Shown: positions 12,971 to 25,809, counted from the stretch's first letter. The stretch is DNA of 64,000 bases from Allodiplogaster sudhausi (GCA_945643635.1 CALZFC010000270.1:2306001-2370000), one strand, 5' to 3'. Made by a program: numbers and translations. The notes: generated from the letters alone by a model not told the origin.

Positions 12971-14355
12971 TGCTGTCTCCATCCTTCTACAGCCTAAACT
13001 TCCACGCCTCTTATACGCTCTAACCCTATGCTGTCAGACAACAATGTCCTAAACCCTTTTAGCCTACATCCTCTTTTTTTTTATCTTATAAGAGGTTGAA
13101 GGATAAGAAGGGAAATGAGACATGAAAGGAATGCGCTCCAGCTGATAGATAAAGGCCCCTCAGGCGAATAAAGAGACCAATTTGTATCTCCGGCTTTGGC
13201 GCGAGTCATAAAATGGACGATAAATCGAGCAGGGAAGGGCGATAGGAAACGAACATTGTTGTTCGTCAAAGATTTGCCTAGTAAAAACCGCGCCTAATTA
13301 TGCTAATGTTTAGATTTCGCTCAAGCTAGACAGAGATTTTTGAGGGGCTTGCTGATATGCAACTCTATTTAATAAAAACATGCAATAACTAAAGAATAAT
13401 GGAGATAAATAATACTAATAAATTAACTTATAGCTGATACATAAATAATTAATTAAATAAATAAATAGTACTAATAAAGGAAGTTATGGCTGATAGATAA
13501 ATAATAAATTAAATAAATAAATAAATAAGCGGCCACTTCAGTTCCGCCACTCATCGTCCTCTCGCCATCCGGCCGAGTGGATCCCTGGACCTGGCGGGTT
13601 CCTCTATCAGGTTCGTTGTTGCTTCTCTTACTTTGAGACGCTTACATCATATCAAGAGATATCATGATAAATATATAAGCAAAATTATATATATATATAT
13701 AATATATATATATAATAGTGTTCAAAAAAATTATTTGCATAAATAGAGAAGAAACAAACGATTAACAAGAATCTCTAAAAAATAAAAATATTTCCAAAAT
13801 TTCTCAGTTCCACATCGGCGAGCAGTCGTGGCTGGCCGCTCGTGAATTCTGCCTCGCGCAAGCTGGCGACCTCGCGTCCATCTCGAACAAGGACACCTTT
13901 GTAAGTTGTGCTGATTTTCATTCATTATTCAAATTTAAAAAAAAAATTTTTTAAGAAACCAGAAATTTTTTTACATAGTATATGAATGCTATAGATTTTT
14001 GCCGAATTCGTAAAGAAAAGTTAGAACAAAAAAAAAGACAAAAAGAAAAGAAGAAAAAGGTAGAAAAGAAGATAGAAAAAAAGAAAATGATTAATTTGTA
14101 AACTCCACCACTCCTCCAGGCGTGGATCCTCAAGCACTACGCGCCGCACTATCCGCACTTTGACGAGCGATTCGTGCAAGTCGGCCTGGCTGCCTCGGAC
14201 GAGGGAGATGATGCGACGTGGCAGTGGGCAGACGGATCGGCTGTCGACGAGAGCTTCATGTTAGAGGAGAGAGAGAGGGAGGGAGAGAAGAGAAAGAGAA
14301 AGAGAGAGAGAGAAGAGAGAAAGAGAGGAAGAGAGAATGAGAGAAAGAGAGAGAG

Positions 14356-14420
<65 letters not shown>

Positions 14421-17400
14421 AGAGAGAGAGAAGAGAGAGAGAAGAGAGAGAGAGAGAGGAGAGAGAGAGTAAGAGAGAGCGAGAAAGAAGCGGCAGACAG
14501 AAAAAGAGAAAGAGTTAATGACAGATTGCCATCAAGGCATACGTGAGCTTTCGAGATAGCCAGCAGCTTTAGTCTATTAAAAACAACTATTGCAGCAAGT
14601 GGACAGAATCCTCAGCAAAGAAGCCGGCAGCCATTCGACGATGCGCCATTCTGAAAGTGAACGAAGAGAAGGTGAGCAGCTAGTGTTCACACACTCTCTC
14701 TCTCTCTCTCTCTCTCACTCTCTGTGTCTATCTATCTCTCTTTCTTTCTTTCTCTCTATCTACATCTCTCTCTTTATCTCTCTCTATTTCTATTCTCTCT
14801 CTCTCTCTCTATTTAGATGGAGCCCGTCGAGTGCGACAGTGCCGGCACCCTCTTCCATATCAACCGCTTCGTCTGCGCACGCTCGCAGAGCGCGCACAAG
14901 CAGGTCTGCCAATATGAAGTCTCACTCTCTGTCTCTCTCTTTCTCGCTCTTTCTCACTCTCTCTCTCTTTCTTTCTCTCTTGCTCTGTCTCTCTGACTTT
15001 CTCCATTATCTCTCACCCTCTCTCATGGTCATATCTCTCGCCGTCTCTCTTTCTCCCTCATCCTTCGCCCTCTATCTTTCTCCCTCTTCTGTCGCCCGCC
15101 CTCTTTATCTCTCACCCTCTCTCTCACTCTCTCACACCATATATTTCTCCTCTCCAGCAGCAACAATCGAACAACTACATCTGGCGCAAGCTGGAGAACC
15201 TCCTCAACTACTTTGGCTTCGGCTCACCGCTGACCACGGCCGGCGCGCAGAACGGCAACTCCTCCACCATTCCTTCCGAAGAGGACTACTGGCAGGCGGT
15301 CGAGACGGAGACGAAGGCGAGAGGCGCCGAGACAAAGACCATTGGCACGGACGAAGAGGGCAAGCAGGTCGGTGGAAAGTGATTGATTAATTTGTTAATT
15401 AATTAGTTAATTAAGAGGGGAATTACTAAACATGAACACAGCCAATATATGGAGGTGCTTGTACAAGCCAACACAATTCGGCAAGGATATACATATCTAG
15501 TCCGATCTGATGACAGCCAAGACGAAAGGCGGTAATGTCGATGCGATGCTACTTTATATCTTCACAGAAAGATCTGCAAGAATACTTGTGAATTATATAG
15601 GCTAATCCTCAAAGGTATTCTGTGTAGAAAAAAAGGTGCTATAAACGTGACATATATTTCTGGCACGCAATATATAAAAAGTAAAACCTTAAGCTTAACA
15701 TATTATGTTACTACCAGTGTTTACATATAAATAAATCAATCAGAGTTGAAATGAAGCGAGCGAAAAAAAGAAGAAGTGAAATGTTATGTATATATATGTA
15801 TGGTTCATGTAGAGGTGAGAGCATTGAGTTGGTTCTTGCAGGTGGACGCAACGCTCCCCGAACTCGCCGCTTCCCCGTCCATCCTCACTGAGCCATCGGC
15901 GCCCGAGTCCATCGCCGTCGAGCGCACCACCGTTGCTGTCAGCGTACGGCGCCGTTTCTAATAAATAAATAAATTAATTAATTTTTAATAAATAAATAAA
16001 TTAATATTTTCTATTCGAATTAATTCTCGTATTTTGTATTCTAATTAATTCCTATTTTATAATCTCATTTTATTGCATCCCATCATTGAAAAGATGAGCA
16101 TACTCTAAAAGAAGAGAAAAGGGCTTGAAGAGACAAAAGTAAAGACAAAAATTGACACTAAATAAATGAATATCTGGATTTAAAAAAAGAATAAAATATT
16201 TTATTTAGAACACGATCGGCGAAGTAAACTCGGCGTCACGCGAGACGGTAGACAAAGAAATCGCAGCAGCGTTTGCCGCCGCGGAAGCCACCAAGAAGAA
16301 GCAGCTGGACAAGGAGGTTTTTGGCTGGCTCCTTATGCCTTATATGGCATCCCAACTTGGCGAAACGTAATTAGAGTAACTCTGAATTCAGAAGGAAGTT
16401 CTCAGATCAATATTTAAATACATAAAACTATTAGAAATATGTATGAAAACATATTGAAATAAGTGGAAAAAATATATACATACATGCTAGCCATAATGTT
16501 GAAAGTATGTGCTATATTCTCGTAGACGAAGAAGGAAGAGGAGAAGAACGAGCTCGGCCAGCTGAACGAAGAGATCATGAAGAGCGACTCGGATCTACTC
16601 GATGGCAAGAAGGAGAAGAAAGCAGAGGACGAGGAGAAGCTCGCCGTGCTCAAGGAGACCATCGAAGAGCACCAGCATCGCGGAGACATCGGAGAGCTGC
16701 CAGCGGCTGACAAGAAGGAAGAGGTCAGCTGAGAGGATGATTTCGACGATTTTACAGAGAATTTATCCCTTAGGAAGTAAAATTAATGTCGTTCATTAAT
16801 TTTGCCATGAGCCCGAAACTCATGGTCAATAGGAATCTATTTCCAATTTTCCTAATCAGTGCAACCGCGACTCTCTTCTAAGGCCGAAAAGGCGGCAAAT
16901 TCAAACATGAGTTTTTTTTACTTCTTTAAGTAGTGCAATTATAAAATTAGTGTTGTATGAATTGGCGTATATTATTTTAAGAGTGAAGGGATTTAAAAAG
17001 AAAATTGTCATTTTTCTCTAGCCCACAATAGTGCAAGAAGAAGAGAAAAAGAGGAAGTCGAGCGAAGTCCAAGCTGAGCCCGTAAAGGAGAAGGAGGACG
17101 AGGCCAAGGCTGATGAAGACTCGGCCAAGATTGACAAGGAGAAGACTGATGAGAAGAAGGAACTCATTCATGCTGATGAGACACTTACGGTAAGCAATAA
17201 AATTTTTATTTACCATTAATAAATTTAAAACTTCTTTTCAGTGGCGTTTTTTCTTCATACATATTTCACATTTTATAACTCAAAATCAAGCGATCATTTA
17301 ATTTAATAAGAAGTTTCTCGAATGTTTCGAGATGAAAAGCAGCAGATAAAAACTGTGAAAAAATCAAAATCAAATCTATATTTTTTTATTTAAAAAAAAA

Positions 17401-18998
17401 GAAGAAGAAGCAGCAAAATTGTCACAGTCCGCATCCGAGAAGGCCGAACCACTGCAAGAGCTGCCGGAGGCGATCGAGGAAGGCAGCGGACTCGCCGCCG
17501 TCGATGTCGCGGCCATCGAGAAGGAGGAGGACAAGGAGAACAACAACAACGGAGAAGAGGTAGGCTGCAGAACATGGTGATTCTCTAGGAAGTAAACAAA
17601 AATTAATGTAAGAAATTGAAGCGGTTTACATGGGGGGAGGGGGTATTTAGTTAAAGGAGCACGACACTCTACCGTAATCTATTTGAATTTAACTCCTCAC
17701 CGTCGTAGTCAGTCATGTATCTTGCCCTTGTGTCTCAGTCTCAAAAAGGCGCAAATTTAAGAGTAATGTGTTTCATGCTCCTTTAAAGGAGGGCGATCAC
17801 CGAAAAATTATGTGATATTTCGAATTGCCGAGACCCTTCGCACTCTCATTCGCGCGTGCTATTTTCACGCAACGGGCTTGTGTGACCTGCGAAATAGCAC
17901 GCGAGAATGAGAGTGAGGAATCACAGGGCAGCCGCGGCAATCCGAACCTGCATTAAATATTTTTCGGTGATCGGCCTCCTTTTAAAGATGGGAAACGTTT
18001 ATATTTATGCAATTCATTAATAATAATTATAGGACAACCCTTGAAGATGGCTAATTTTTTGGTTGAAGCAAGCAAAATTCGCCTCCTTTTACAGACGACG
18101 CTGTTGACCGAGAAGCCAGCTTACCCGGACGCCATCGATGAGATGATTCAGTCGATGGAGAAGCTCATCAAGGCAAGCACATCTTTTGCTGCTGACCTTT
18201 CAAATTCGTCAACTTTTCACCGAGTCCCAACAAGATGACCAAAACTACAGTAATCACAAAGCAACAAGAACAGAAATATTATCAAATACTACTTTTTAAT
18301 ATATCTAGATATTCATATATTGATTGTTATGTATAGTTTGAAAAAAAAATTTATATTTTGAAAATGTTGTAGAAAAATACTAGAATGCTACGTTCGCTTT
18401 TGCAGCGCATCGAGAAGGTAAAAATCGTACCGGGCAAGAATGGCATGATGCTCGTTGAGGAGGTGGAGAAGAAGAAGATCGAGGTACATAAGTTATATAC
18501 TTTATTGTGTGCCTTGTAAACTATAATATGTTACAGTAATTACAGTACCGTAAAAAAATATTAGAAATCTTAAAAAAAAATTTTTTTTTTGCATAATGAA
18601 AGATCTCTGTAGAATAAGTAGACGTCTTCTTCTTCCAGGATTCCGCCAAGACAATCGTCGACAACGCGGTCGTCAAGAAGGAGGACACGGTCGCCATCCA
18701 AGATGCCAAGGTTGAAGATGAGTCTGAGTCTCCCGCCCCTCTTTCTCCCACCGATTCTGCGGCCCCGCCCACCGATTCTCCGGCCCCGCCTTCTCCCGCC
18801 GATTCTCCGGCCCCTCCGCCCTCTCCCATCCCCGCTCCCGTGCTAGCTCCCGAGGACGAGCGTATCCTCAAGGAGGTCGCGCAAGAGATCCAATTAGTTA
18901 AACCCTCCAAGGAGTCAGAACTCGAGAAGGCGGCCGCAGACACGTCGGCCAAGGAATCAGAATTTGTTGAGCTCATTAACGAGATTCTCAAGCTTTGA
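11528..18998 (+). CDS. secreted C-type lectin domain protein with charged, Pro-rich tail
   Basis: Proposed exons: 11528-11650, 13542-13610, 13808-13900, 14120-14259, 14596-14671, 14817-14903, 15158-15367, 15842-15943, 16209-16316, 16526-16723, 17022-17189, 17428-17559, 18095-18172, 18406-18483, 18639-18998 (673 aa, frame intact). Exon 1 encodes a signal peptide (Val/Ala-rich core after MLWWPS). Exons 2-6 encode a C-type lectin fold: YQF then SWLAAREFC, WQWADGS, FIKW, RCAILKV, VECDS and RFVCAR, which gives the four canonical disulfide cysteines. A classical EPN/QPD sugar-binding motif is not evident. The rest is Glu/Lys/Ala-rich, ending in a Pro/Ser-rich segment (SPTDS, PAPPSPADS) and a TGA. 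The intron after 18172 uses a GC donor. A donor at 18711 (AAG|GTTGAA) could skip the Pro-rich end and join the exons from 19997. Likely secreted; ligand unknown. Confidence 0.75.
14260..14595. repeat. (GA)n-rich intron of lectin gene
   Basis: The intron begins GTTAGAGG and runs into about 240 bases of GA/GAGAA repeat. Its reading-through frame (Arg/Glu repeat) is an artefact. The next two introns (14672-14816 and 14904-15157) hold CT tracts on the same strand, so both purine and pyrimidine runs occur within one transcript. Confidence 0.85.
17660..17781. repeat. dispersed ~120-bp repeat copy (GGCGCRAATTTAAA family)
   Basis: It holds CGACACTCTACCGTAATCT, then CTTGCCCTTGTGTCTCAGTC, AAAAAGGCGCAAATTTAA and CTCCTTTAAAG. 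Related copies lie at about 16800-16926, 25350-25480, 37371-37416 and 47815-47915, sharing the GTGTCAGGCAAAAAGGCGCG-like core, GAATTCAAA and TCCTTTAA. Short interspersed repeat without coding capacity. Confidence 0.6.
17782..17987. mobile_element. MITE (~206 bp) inside lectin-gene intron
   Basis: Terminal inverted repeats of about 27 bp (TTTAAAGGAGGGCGATCACC at the left, its near-complement ending GGTGATCGGCCTCCTTTTAAA at the right) flank a second inner palindrome built from CACTCTCATTCGCGCGTGCT. The termini abut TTTAAA, compatible with a TTAA-like target duplication. It sits between the exons ending 17559 and starting 18095. Confidence 0.75.
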
Positions 18999-19996
18999 GA
19001 CATACTCTAAAAAACACTGACAAGACTAACATCACCAAAGAGTTTTGACTTGAATGAGCTTATGTGAAAGAGAGAAAAAGTGTACATCAAATTAAATTAA
19101 ATTATTAGGCAAAGAATTAAGTATGCGAGAGTATATAGAATTTTTCTAGACCTTCTCGTCGGCACCATGCTAATCTTTGTAGCGTAATGTCTATAGTAAA
19201 AGTAGTGGATTAACGCACTAATTCTAGTCACAATATTGTTCAGCAGAATAAGTTCACTTTCCCTGGATTGTGCACAGCATATGAGAGAGTCGTCATGTCT
19301 TCAAGAATGCTCTAATTAATTACTTCAACTAATCGAACAAGATTTGCCCGATTCTACTTGAGCTGTTGGAAGCTTTGCCTGGGAGACATTTGGCAGGAGT
19401 GGGGTTTCCATTTCTGATGATGATGAAATCACCTTTTAGTCAATAACTTTTACTTAGAACTCTTTTGTTAGTCTTTTAATAATGTAAAGATAATTAATTT
19501 TTTTATTATATGCTAATATAGCTGCCCTCTCCGCCATGTGTCCCCTAGCAAAGAGTCTACGACTTCTCAAGTTCTATCGCACTCTTTTTTGTTCGATTAG
19601 AAATCATAATATATGGCATTCTTTGACATGATGCAACTCTCTCATATTGTTTTCATGCATGATTTTGTTTACATCACGCTACCCCGTGGTCGGAATAAGA
19701 CACTTTCCCTGTTTTACAATGACTTGCATGAATTCACACTGCACAAGAGCATTTTTTTTAGTTTTGTTTTGTTTATGTATTACTTACACACATATATACG
19801 ATGTGCATACTGGGTATATCACTTGCATGTCAATTAGAGAGAAAAAGAAACGGCGATAATGCGAGACAAGCGGGTAAAGCGTAGAAATGAATACCTAGGG
19901 AGATAAAAACCAGCTTGTGTGTTTTTTTTTTAATATTTTAAAATGATACGAAAAAAAATTTTTTTTTAATGCTTGTTTTTATTCCAAAACTTTCAG
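18999..19996. other. gap between lectin exons and downstream exon run
   Basis: No good exon, signal-peptide start or polyadenylation hexamer was found here. That is why I cannot say whether the gene ends at 18998 or whether this is a long intron of one larger gene. It contains an A-run/T-run junction at about 19951-19968. Confidence 0.5.
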
Positions 19997-22900
19997 CAAC
20001 TCCCTTCGAATGACATTGACTTTGAGCAAGACTTCAACTTGGCCGCCGACAGCGAGCTATTGGTAGGCACATTCACGAAAATGCAAGCGTTCACAGAAAT
20101 TTTACTTATTGATCAAAATAGCTACTTCATATCTCAGGTCAAATTGAACTGTTGTTTGCGAAATATGGAAATATGACGTCATATTATTGAAGCAAACAAG
20201 ACTTTCGATAGCTAACAATAATTATTTTTATACATGAAAATGAAAGAAAAAAACCACAGGACAACGCGCTGATGTCGGAGGTGCCCGTGCCCGATGCGCT
20301 CACGACGGCCACCGGCGACCTGGACTGCGATGACGATGACAAGGACGATAATGTAAGAATAAAATTCCCGTGGAAAAACATATATATTTTTTAAGTGTCC
20401 TCTTTTCATTAAAAAAATCATAATTACTCTACAATGCTGTCCATATGTGTGTGAAATGGCAACACGAACTTCTCTCAGAAGCAGCTTCAAAAGCTCGCCG
20501 CAACACCACAGCCGCTCGTGATACCGGCCGAGAAGAGGGCGCAGGTCGAAGCGTTCCTCAAGCTGCTCAGGGAGTTCCTTGACAAGGTGGAGTTGGTCGC
20601 ACGTTTAAGAAATATATACATATACGTAAGAGAAATCTATTGAAGGAAACAAAGTGAAACAAGTGCTTAGTTAAAACTTGTAAAGTCTAACATAATTAGT
20701 TAGTTAATTAATTAAATAAAAAGGCACGCCACGAAGACATCCGCGCCGTCATCGAGGCTGCCGGCTCGGACAAGTCGATCGTCGAGCGCATGAAGAAGGC
20801 CATCGAGGCGGCCGACAAGCGTGCGGCTGAGAGGGTTCGCCTTCGCATTAGCCTTACCCTTATCCTTAGCCCTATCCTTAGCCTTAGCCTTAACCTTATC
20901 CTTAACCGTAGCCTTGGCCGATCCTATTCCTATCGCTAGCCTTAGCCTTAACCTTAGCCTTATCCGTTGCCTTTGCTAACCTTAGCCTTAGCCTTAGCCT
21001 TATCCGTTGCCTTTGCTGACCTTAGCATTAGCCTTAGCCTTAATCTTAGCCTTTGCAGTCCTAAGGATTTAGTTTTAAGGTGTTAAACTTCTTAATATCC
21101 TTAAGCGCGCGCTCGCCGAGACGATGTCGGAGAGTGAGATCGTGCAGATGGAAGCGGCCGAGCACGCGCGCATGATCAACGACGACGACAAGCAGCAGAT
21201 GATGGACGAGATCGCAAAGGCGCTCGTGGTTAATAATTAATTTGTCAATTATTATTTATATTTATTAGAACGAGACTACTATTTCCCAAAAGATGTGTGC
21301 ACTACAAGTAATATTTTCGCTCTCACTCTGGGCGCATCATCTGAAAGCTGTATACTCTCCTCTAGGTTGGCGAGAGATTCGCACTAAAAAAAATAGGATC
21401 TTTGGCAAAAATACTTTTTGAAAGCTGGTTTTTTTTTAAAGATTCATTAAAAATCTTTTTTAAGTAGCTGCAGGGCAATAAGCTAGCTAGCCTAGGCTGG
21501 TATGAAGAATGAGTTGTCGAGGAATACATGCATGTGTAAAACAAAATTAAACAAAATAATAACGTTCAAAATAAAAAAAATAAAAAAAAAATAAAAAAAA
21601 AACATATATTTTCTCAATAATGATGCAGGAGGGCGGCATGGAGATGTCGCCTGCACTCGTCACCACGCTGCTGCCCTCGTCACCTGCGATGCCGACAGAG
21701 GAATTGAGCACCTCTTCAACTTCTTCTTCTCCTCCGACTTCCTCCTCAACATCCACCATCGCACCCTCCTCATCCCATTCTCCGGCCGAGTCTTCGCTCT
21801 CGCAAACGACGACATCTGTCGCTGAGGAGTCGCACGAAAGGACAACTGTCTCTGAGAAGGAGTCAGTCTTAATTTATCCTCTTTCTCTCTCTCTCTCTAT
21901 CTACCTTTTTCTACAAAATTAACTTTCATGCATCACCGATTTCCTTAAAAGTGACTCTCAACTTGCAACTATGAAAATTTATCTTCACATTTTTTTTATA
22001 TATTAAGTTGACATCGCCTTATATTTATTGTTTTTCTCTAGGGAAGCAGGAAAGGAGGCGACTGACGACTTCCCGACTCCGTCAGCGACGTCTACGCTGA
22101 GCCAGACCACGTCGACCTTCCTGCCGACAACCACCGATGCGACTACCGTAATCCACGCGGTCGAGTCCTCTACCGTATCCTCGCCGCCGTCGACCGAGTC
22201 TACTACCGTAACCGAGATGGGCCTGATGATTGAGCCGGCGGCAGCAGCAGCAGCAGCAGCTTCATCTTCGGCCGAGCACTCACCAAATGTGCGCATTCGC
22301 ATTCGCTCCCAGGACGAGGTTCATCTAGAAGTTGCATGGCATGCAGGAGGCAAAAGGCGCATACATCAGCCTTCTCGCCGCCCCTAGCCGGCGAGCGGTG
22401 GTACTCTATCTGGCTCTAGAAAAAGAAGAAGGAGAAAATAGTGCTATGTATATATCTTTAGAGCTAATTAATTATTCAAGATAATTAGTAACGGCTAATT
22501 AATTACTAGCCATATTCATCGATATGTTAGAGAGGAAACTAGTTCGATATTTATGAACATATCAGGTCGACGCAGAGGAAGCGGCCAAGAAAGGCGAGCT
22601 AGAAAAGTACCAAGAGGAAAGGGAGAAGGAAAAGGAGCGCCTGGCAAAGCTGAAGATTGAAGCCGAAGCAAAGGTCAAAACGAATTCAAATCGTTTCCAT
22701 TTCCCGCCATTTCGCTCTACACCTCGTAGATCACTGTGAGCCATTAGATGACACGCCTATTCAGGTGCAGAGCCTGGAGGAGGCTGAGAAGCGGCGACAG
22801 CTGGAGAAGACAGAAGAGGAGCGACGAGAGAAGGAGGAGGAGCTGAAGAGGATTGAGGCAAGTAGATTGGCTGCTCTTTATCACCATAATATTTAGAAAA

Positions 22901-24325
22901 AAATATTTGTTTGTTTATTTATTAGATGTAAGGGTGCCTGACGATGCATACGAAAACCTAAGAATATGAATACAGGCTGAGCGCCTCCTCGAGGAGACAA
23001 AGCTTTCCGGCGAGCAGCCCGCAAGCGCAGGCGTGGCTGGGACGGCAGAGAAGGTTGAGCAGGAGATAGAAGAACTTGCAAAGTTCTTCTATCAGAAATG
23101 TAACAATTCATTCAGAACTTGCAAAGTTCTTTTATCAGAAATGTCACGATTCATTCAGTTTAATTAATACTTTAGTACGGTAGAACAGCCATGTTGCTTC
23201 ATGTAAAACATTGCAAACTAACTTTTCGCACAAATTTGCAGTTTGTTTTTCCAACATTTATTAGATAATTTCACTGATTGCTCCTGCGGAACTGAAATTT
23301 ATCGATTTTGTGCACATGAAGCTGAAAAAATATTTCTAGAAACCCAGTTACTTTCCTCTCCAAACAAAATGATGAGGATATCCTGTACATTCAGGCGGAA
23401 ACGCCCAGCCCGACTGCCGTTGCCATCATTCGCGTTCTCGCCGACGGAACAAAGAGCGAGACCGAGAATGGAATGTTAGAGGAGTCTACCAATATTTGTT
23501 CTTGATCACCAGAGTCTATTCCATTTTCCTTCTCCTCGTATACTTCTCCGTTATAATTCAAAGTTGAACAAATCGAATCTAGAGCTTCTATCCCATTATT
23601 ACTTGCAACTATTGGAAATTCCTATGTGATCGCACAGAAAAATCCTATTATTTTACTCGTAAGATTGTGCCTTGAGCGGTCGGTTTTGACGATACTCTGC
23701 TAGACAATCGGTCAGTCTAACAATAAGACGGATGCTCAAGAAAATTGGTCAAGAAAATGTTGTCAAGACGAATTCTCAAGAACCTTTTTTCGTCAACGAC
23801 AAAACCTTCTCTTTGTGCTTCCAGCGACGCTACGAACGATCGTCTCCTCAAGGAAGCCGAGAGGCTGGCGGCCGAGCGCGAAGAGCGCTACCGCGCCTTC
23901 CGAAAGCAGTTTGCTTCCGCGGCCAACGAGTCTTTGGCGAGGTAGATTTTGTAAAAAAAAAAAAAAATTTTTTTAATAAACCAATTAGTCTATAATTAAC
24001 TGTAAATATGTTAGCAACAAAAGAATTTGTTCTTTTGTTGCTAACATATTTACAGTTAATTAGACTTTGGTCTTTTATCATATATATTTCTTAATCCAAA
24101 AAATAAATTAACTAACTAATTAATTAATGTTTCTAGACGCGCTGCTGCTCTTCGCGCGGCACTCGAACTTCACGCCAAAGCAAGGCTCGAAGAGCAGGAG
24201 GCCACTGGTGGGCATGTAAGCCACTCATCCGAGAACTTCTTACGAGAGAGAGAGAAAGAGAGAGAGAGAAATAGAGAGAAAGAGCGAGAGAGAGGGGAGA
24301 GAGAGAGAGAGAGAAAGAGAGCGAT

Positions 24326-24406
<81 letters not shown>

Positions 24407-25115
24407 GAGAGAAAGAGCGAGAGAAAGGGGGGAGAGAGAGCGAGACAGAGAGGGGGAAAGAGAGAGAGGGGAAGAGAGAGAGAGAGAGCGAAAGAGAGCG
24501 AGAGAGGGAGAGAGAGAAGGGAGAGGGAGAAAGAAAGAGTAAGAGAGAGACAGCGAGAGAGAGAGAGAGAGAGAGAAGGGAGAGACAGAGAGAGTAAGAC
24601 ATATAGCCAAGGAAGAAGCTTTGATAAAGCAAGGAAAGTTGTAGATTTCTATCGCTGTCACCGAAGTCACGACAACAGATGAACCTAGCTTCAAACAGGA
24701 AGGAGTCACCGTTAGTGCTTATCGACAAGACATAAATTAATACATATGAGAAATGAATGCGGAATATTGACTGACATTAAGATTAAAATTTATTACCTAA
24801 AAACTACCTGATAATAAATAATATGTTTTTACTCTACGACAGTTTCTCGAACAAAATTCAGGAAGCTTCTACCACTGCGGAGACTTCATCCGCTGAGTCG
24901 GTCAAGAAGCGAAAGGTACGTATGCTAATACTATGTTAATACTATGTACATTGTTGACAATACATGCAATCAACTGTTTCAACATCTAAAACCATTCCTG
25001 CCTAGAGGAAAACGTGTCAAAACGCTGAGATGCCGCAAGAGAACAATATTAAATTTGATGATTTTTTTTTAGTTATATCCATACATTGATTACTCTTTCG
25101 TACATTAGCCAAATT

Positions 25116-25189
<74 letters not shown>

Positions 25190-25809
25190 TTTCAGGCAAG
25201 TATTAAGGAAGCGTTCGAGAAGAGGCGTAAGGGTGGAAAGGCGAGACGGAGGACTACTTTGGCGACCGAATCAACGACCGATGCGACGACTACCGTAATC
25301 GTCACTGAAGACGAGTACGCAGCATAGACACTTTCCACACATCTGCTGTTTTAGAGAACCACAAAACTCTAGCGTAATCCATCTCAATCTTCCTGATCAA
25401 TATAGTCTCCTCACTAAGTGTCAGGCAAAAGGGCGCGAATTCAAATTGAGTTTTTGTTGCCCTTTAAATTTAAGACACCTTGACAACGACACCTTGTGCA
25501 TAAACTCTAAATTTAGATATTAATTATTTATATTATTGAAAATAGTTACTATCATAAGAGCCTCTAATATCTAAGTAGTAGTAAAAAGTTGTTACAATTT
25601 TTAGGAAGTCCACCGTAGCAACGTCACCAAAAACTGACGATATCCCCGAGAGCGAAGGCATCGAAGACGACGGAGAGCAGAACAAGAAGCCGTCTGCTGA
25701 GGAGACAACAACTAGCCAGAGTGAGGAGTGCAACGAGGCATTCGAGAGGCGGATGAACACTAATAAGGCGGGCCGTGTTTTACTGATAAGGAGGGCCGTG
25801 TTTTACTGA
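19997..25809 (+). CDS. charged/Ser-Thr-rich/coiled-coil-like multi-exon coding region (3' part of lectin gene or a separate gene)
   Basis: Sixteen phase-compatible exons: 19997-20062, 20260-20352, 20479-20586, 20724-20834, 21106-21228, 21629-21861, 22042-22318, 22566-22673, 22765-22857, 22976-23053, 23395-23474, 23825-23941, 24137-24215, 24862-24915, 25196-25314, 25605-25809 (about 648 codons, one continuous frame). Order of composition: acidic (DCDDDDKDD), Ala/Glu/Arg helical (AEKRAQVEAFLKLL), Ser/Thr-rich with an Ala8 run, Glu/Lys/Arg coiled-coil-like (EKYQEERE, EERREKEEE), then basic plus Thr-rich. No initiator exon was found upstream, and the first exon is in phase with the alternative donor at 18711. 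This suggests one gene of roughly 1,200 codons with a short isoform ending at 18998. The intron after 22857 has a GC donor (GAG|GCAAGT). The stop lies inside a 23-bp minisatellite, so the exact C-terminus is uncertain. Family not recognised. Confidence 0.6.
20840..21062 (+). repeat. degenerate CCTTAG hexamer array in an intron
   Basis: About 35 hexamers of the GCCTTA/ACCTTA/TCCTTA type fill the intron between the exons ending 20834 and starting 21106. The hexamer resembles, but is not identical to, the nematode telomere C-strand GCCTAA (GCCTTA here). Confidence 0.85.
23059..23157 (+). repeat. two-copy ~42-bp tandem duplication
   Basis: AACTTGCAAAGTTCTTCTAT..AACAATTCATTCAG is followed directly by a second copy with AGTTCTTTTAT and ACGATTCATTCAG. 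Intronic; each copy ends in a possible acceptor ATTCAG. Confidence 0.8.
23987..24065. repeat. near-perfect long palindrome in intron
   Basis: Arms of about 33-38 bp (TAATTAACTGTAAATATGTT continuing AGCAACAAAAGAA) surround a 3-4 base loop, with one 2-base indel near the base. It can form a stable hairpin in the pre-mRNA between the exons ending 23941 and starting 24137. It lacks the bulges and larger loop usual for a microRNA precursor. Confidence 0.85.
24241..24598. repeat. (GA)n microsatellite in intron
   Basis: Imperfect GA tract of about 360 bp with AGAAA, CGAGAG and GGGG interruptions. The overlapping minus-strand Ser/Leu frames of over 150 codons are repeat artefacts. Confidence 0.9.
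25118..25190. repeat. (AT)n microsatellite
   Basis: About 65 bases of uninterrupted AT dinucleotide directly upstream of the 3' splice site at 25195 (ATTTCAG). Confidence 0.95.

Noticed and set aside
13542..13610. Possible tRNA-like CG-rich segment
   Set aside because: No cloverleaf or anticodon arm. It fits perfectly as an in-phase lectin exon (acceptor CTTCAG, donor CAG|GTTCGT).
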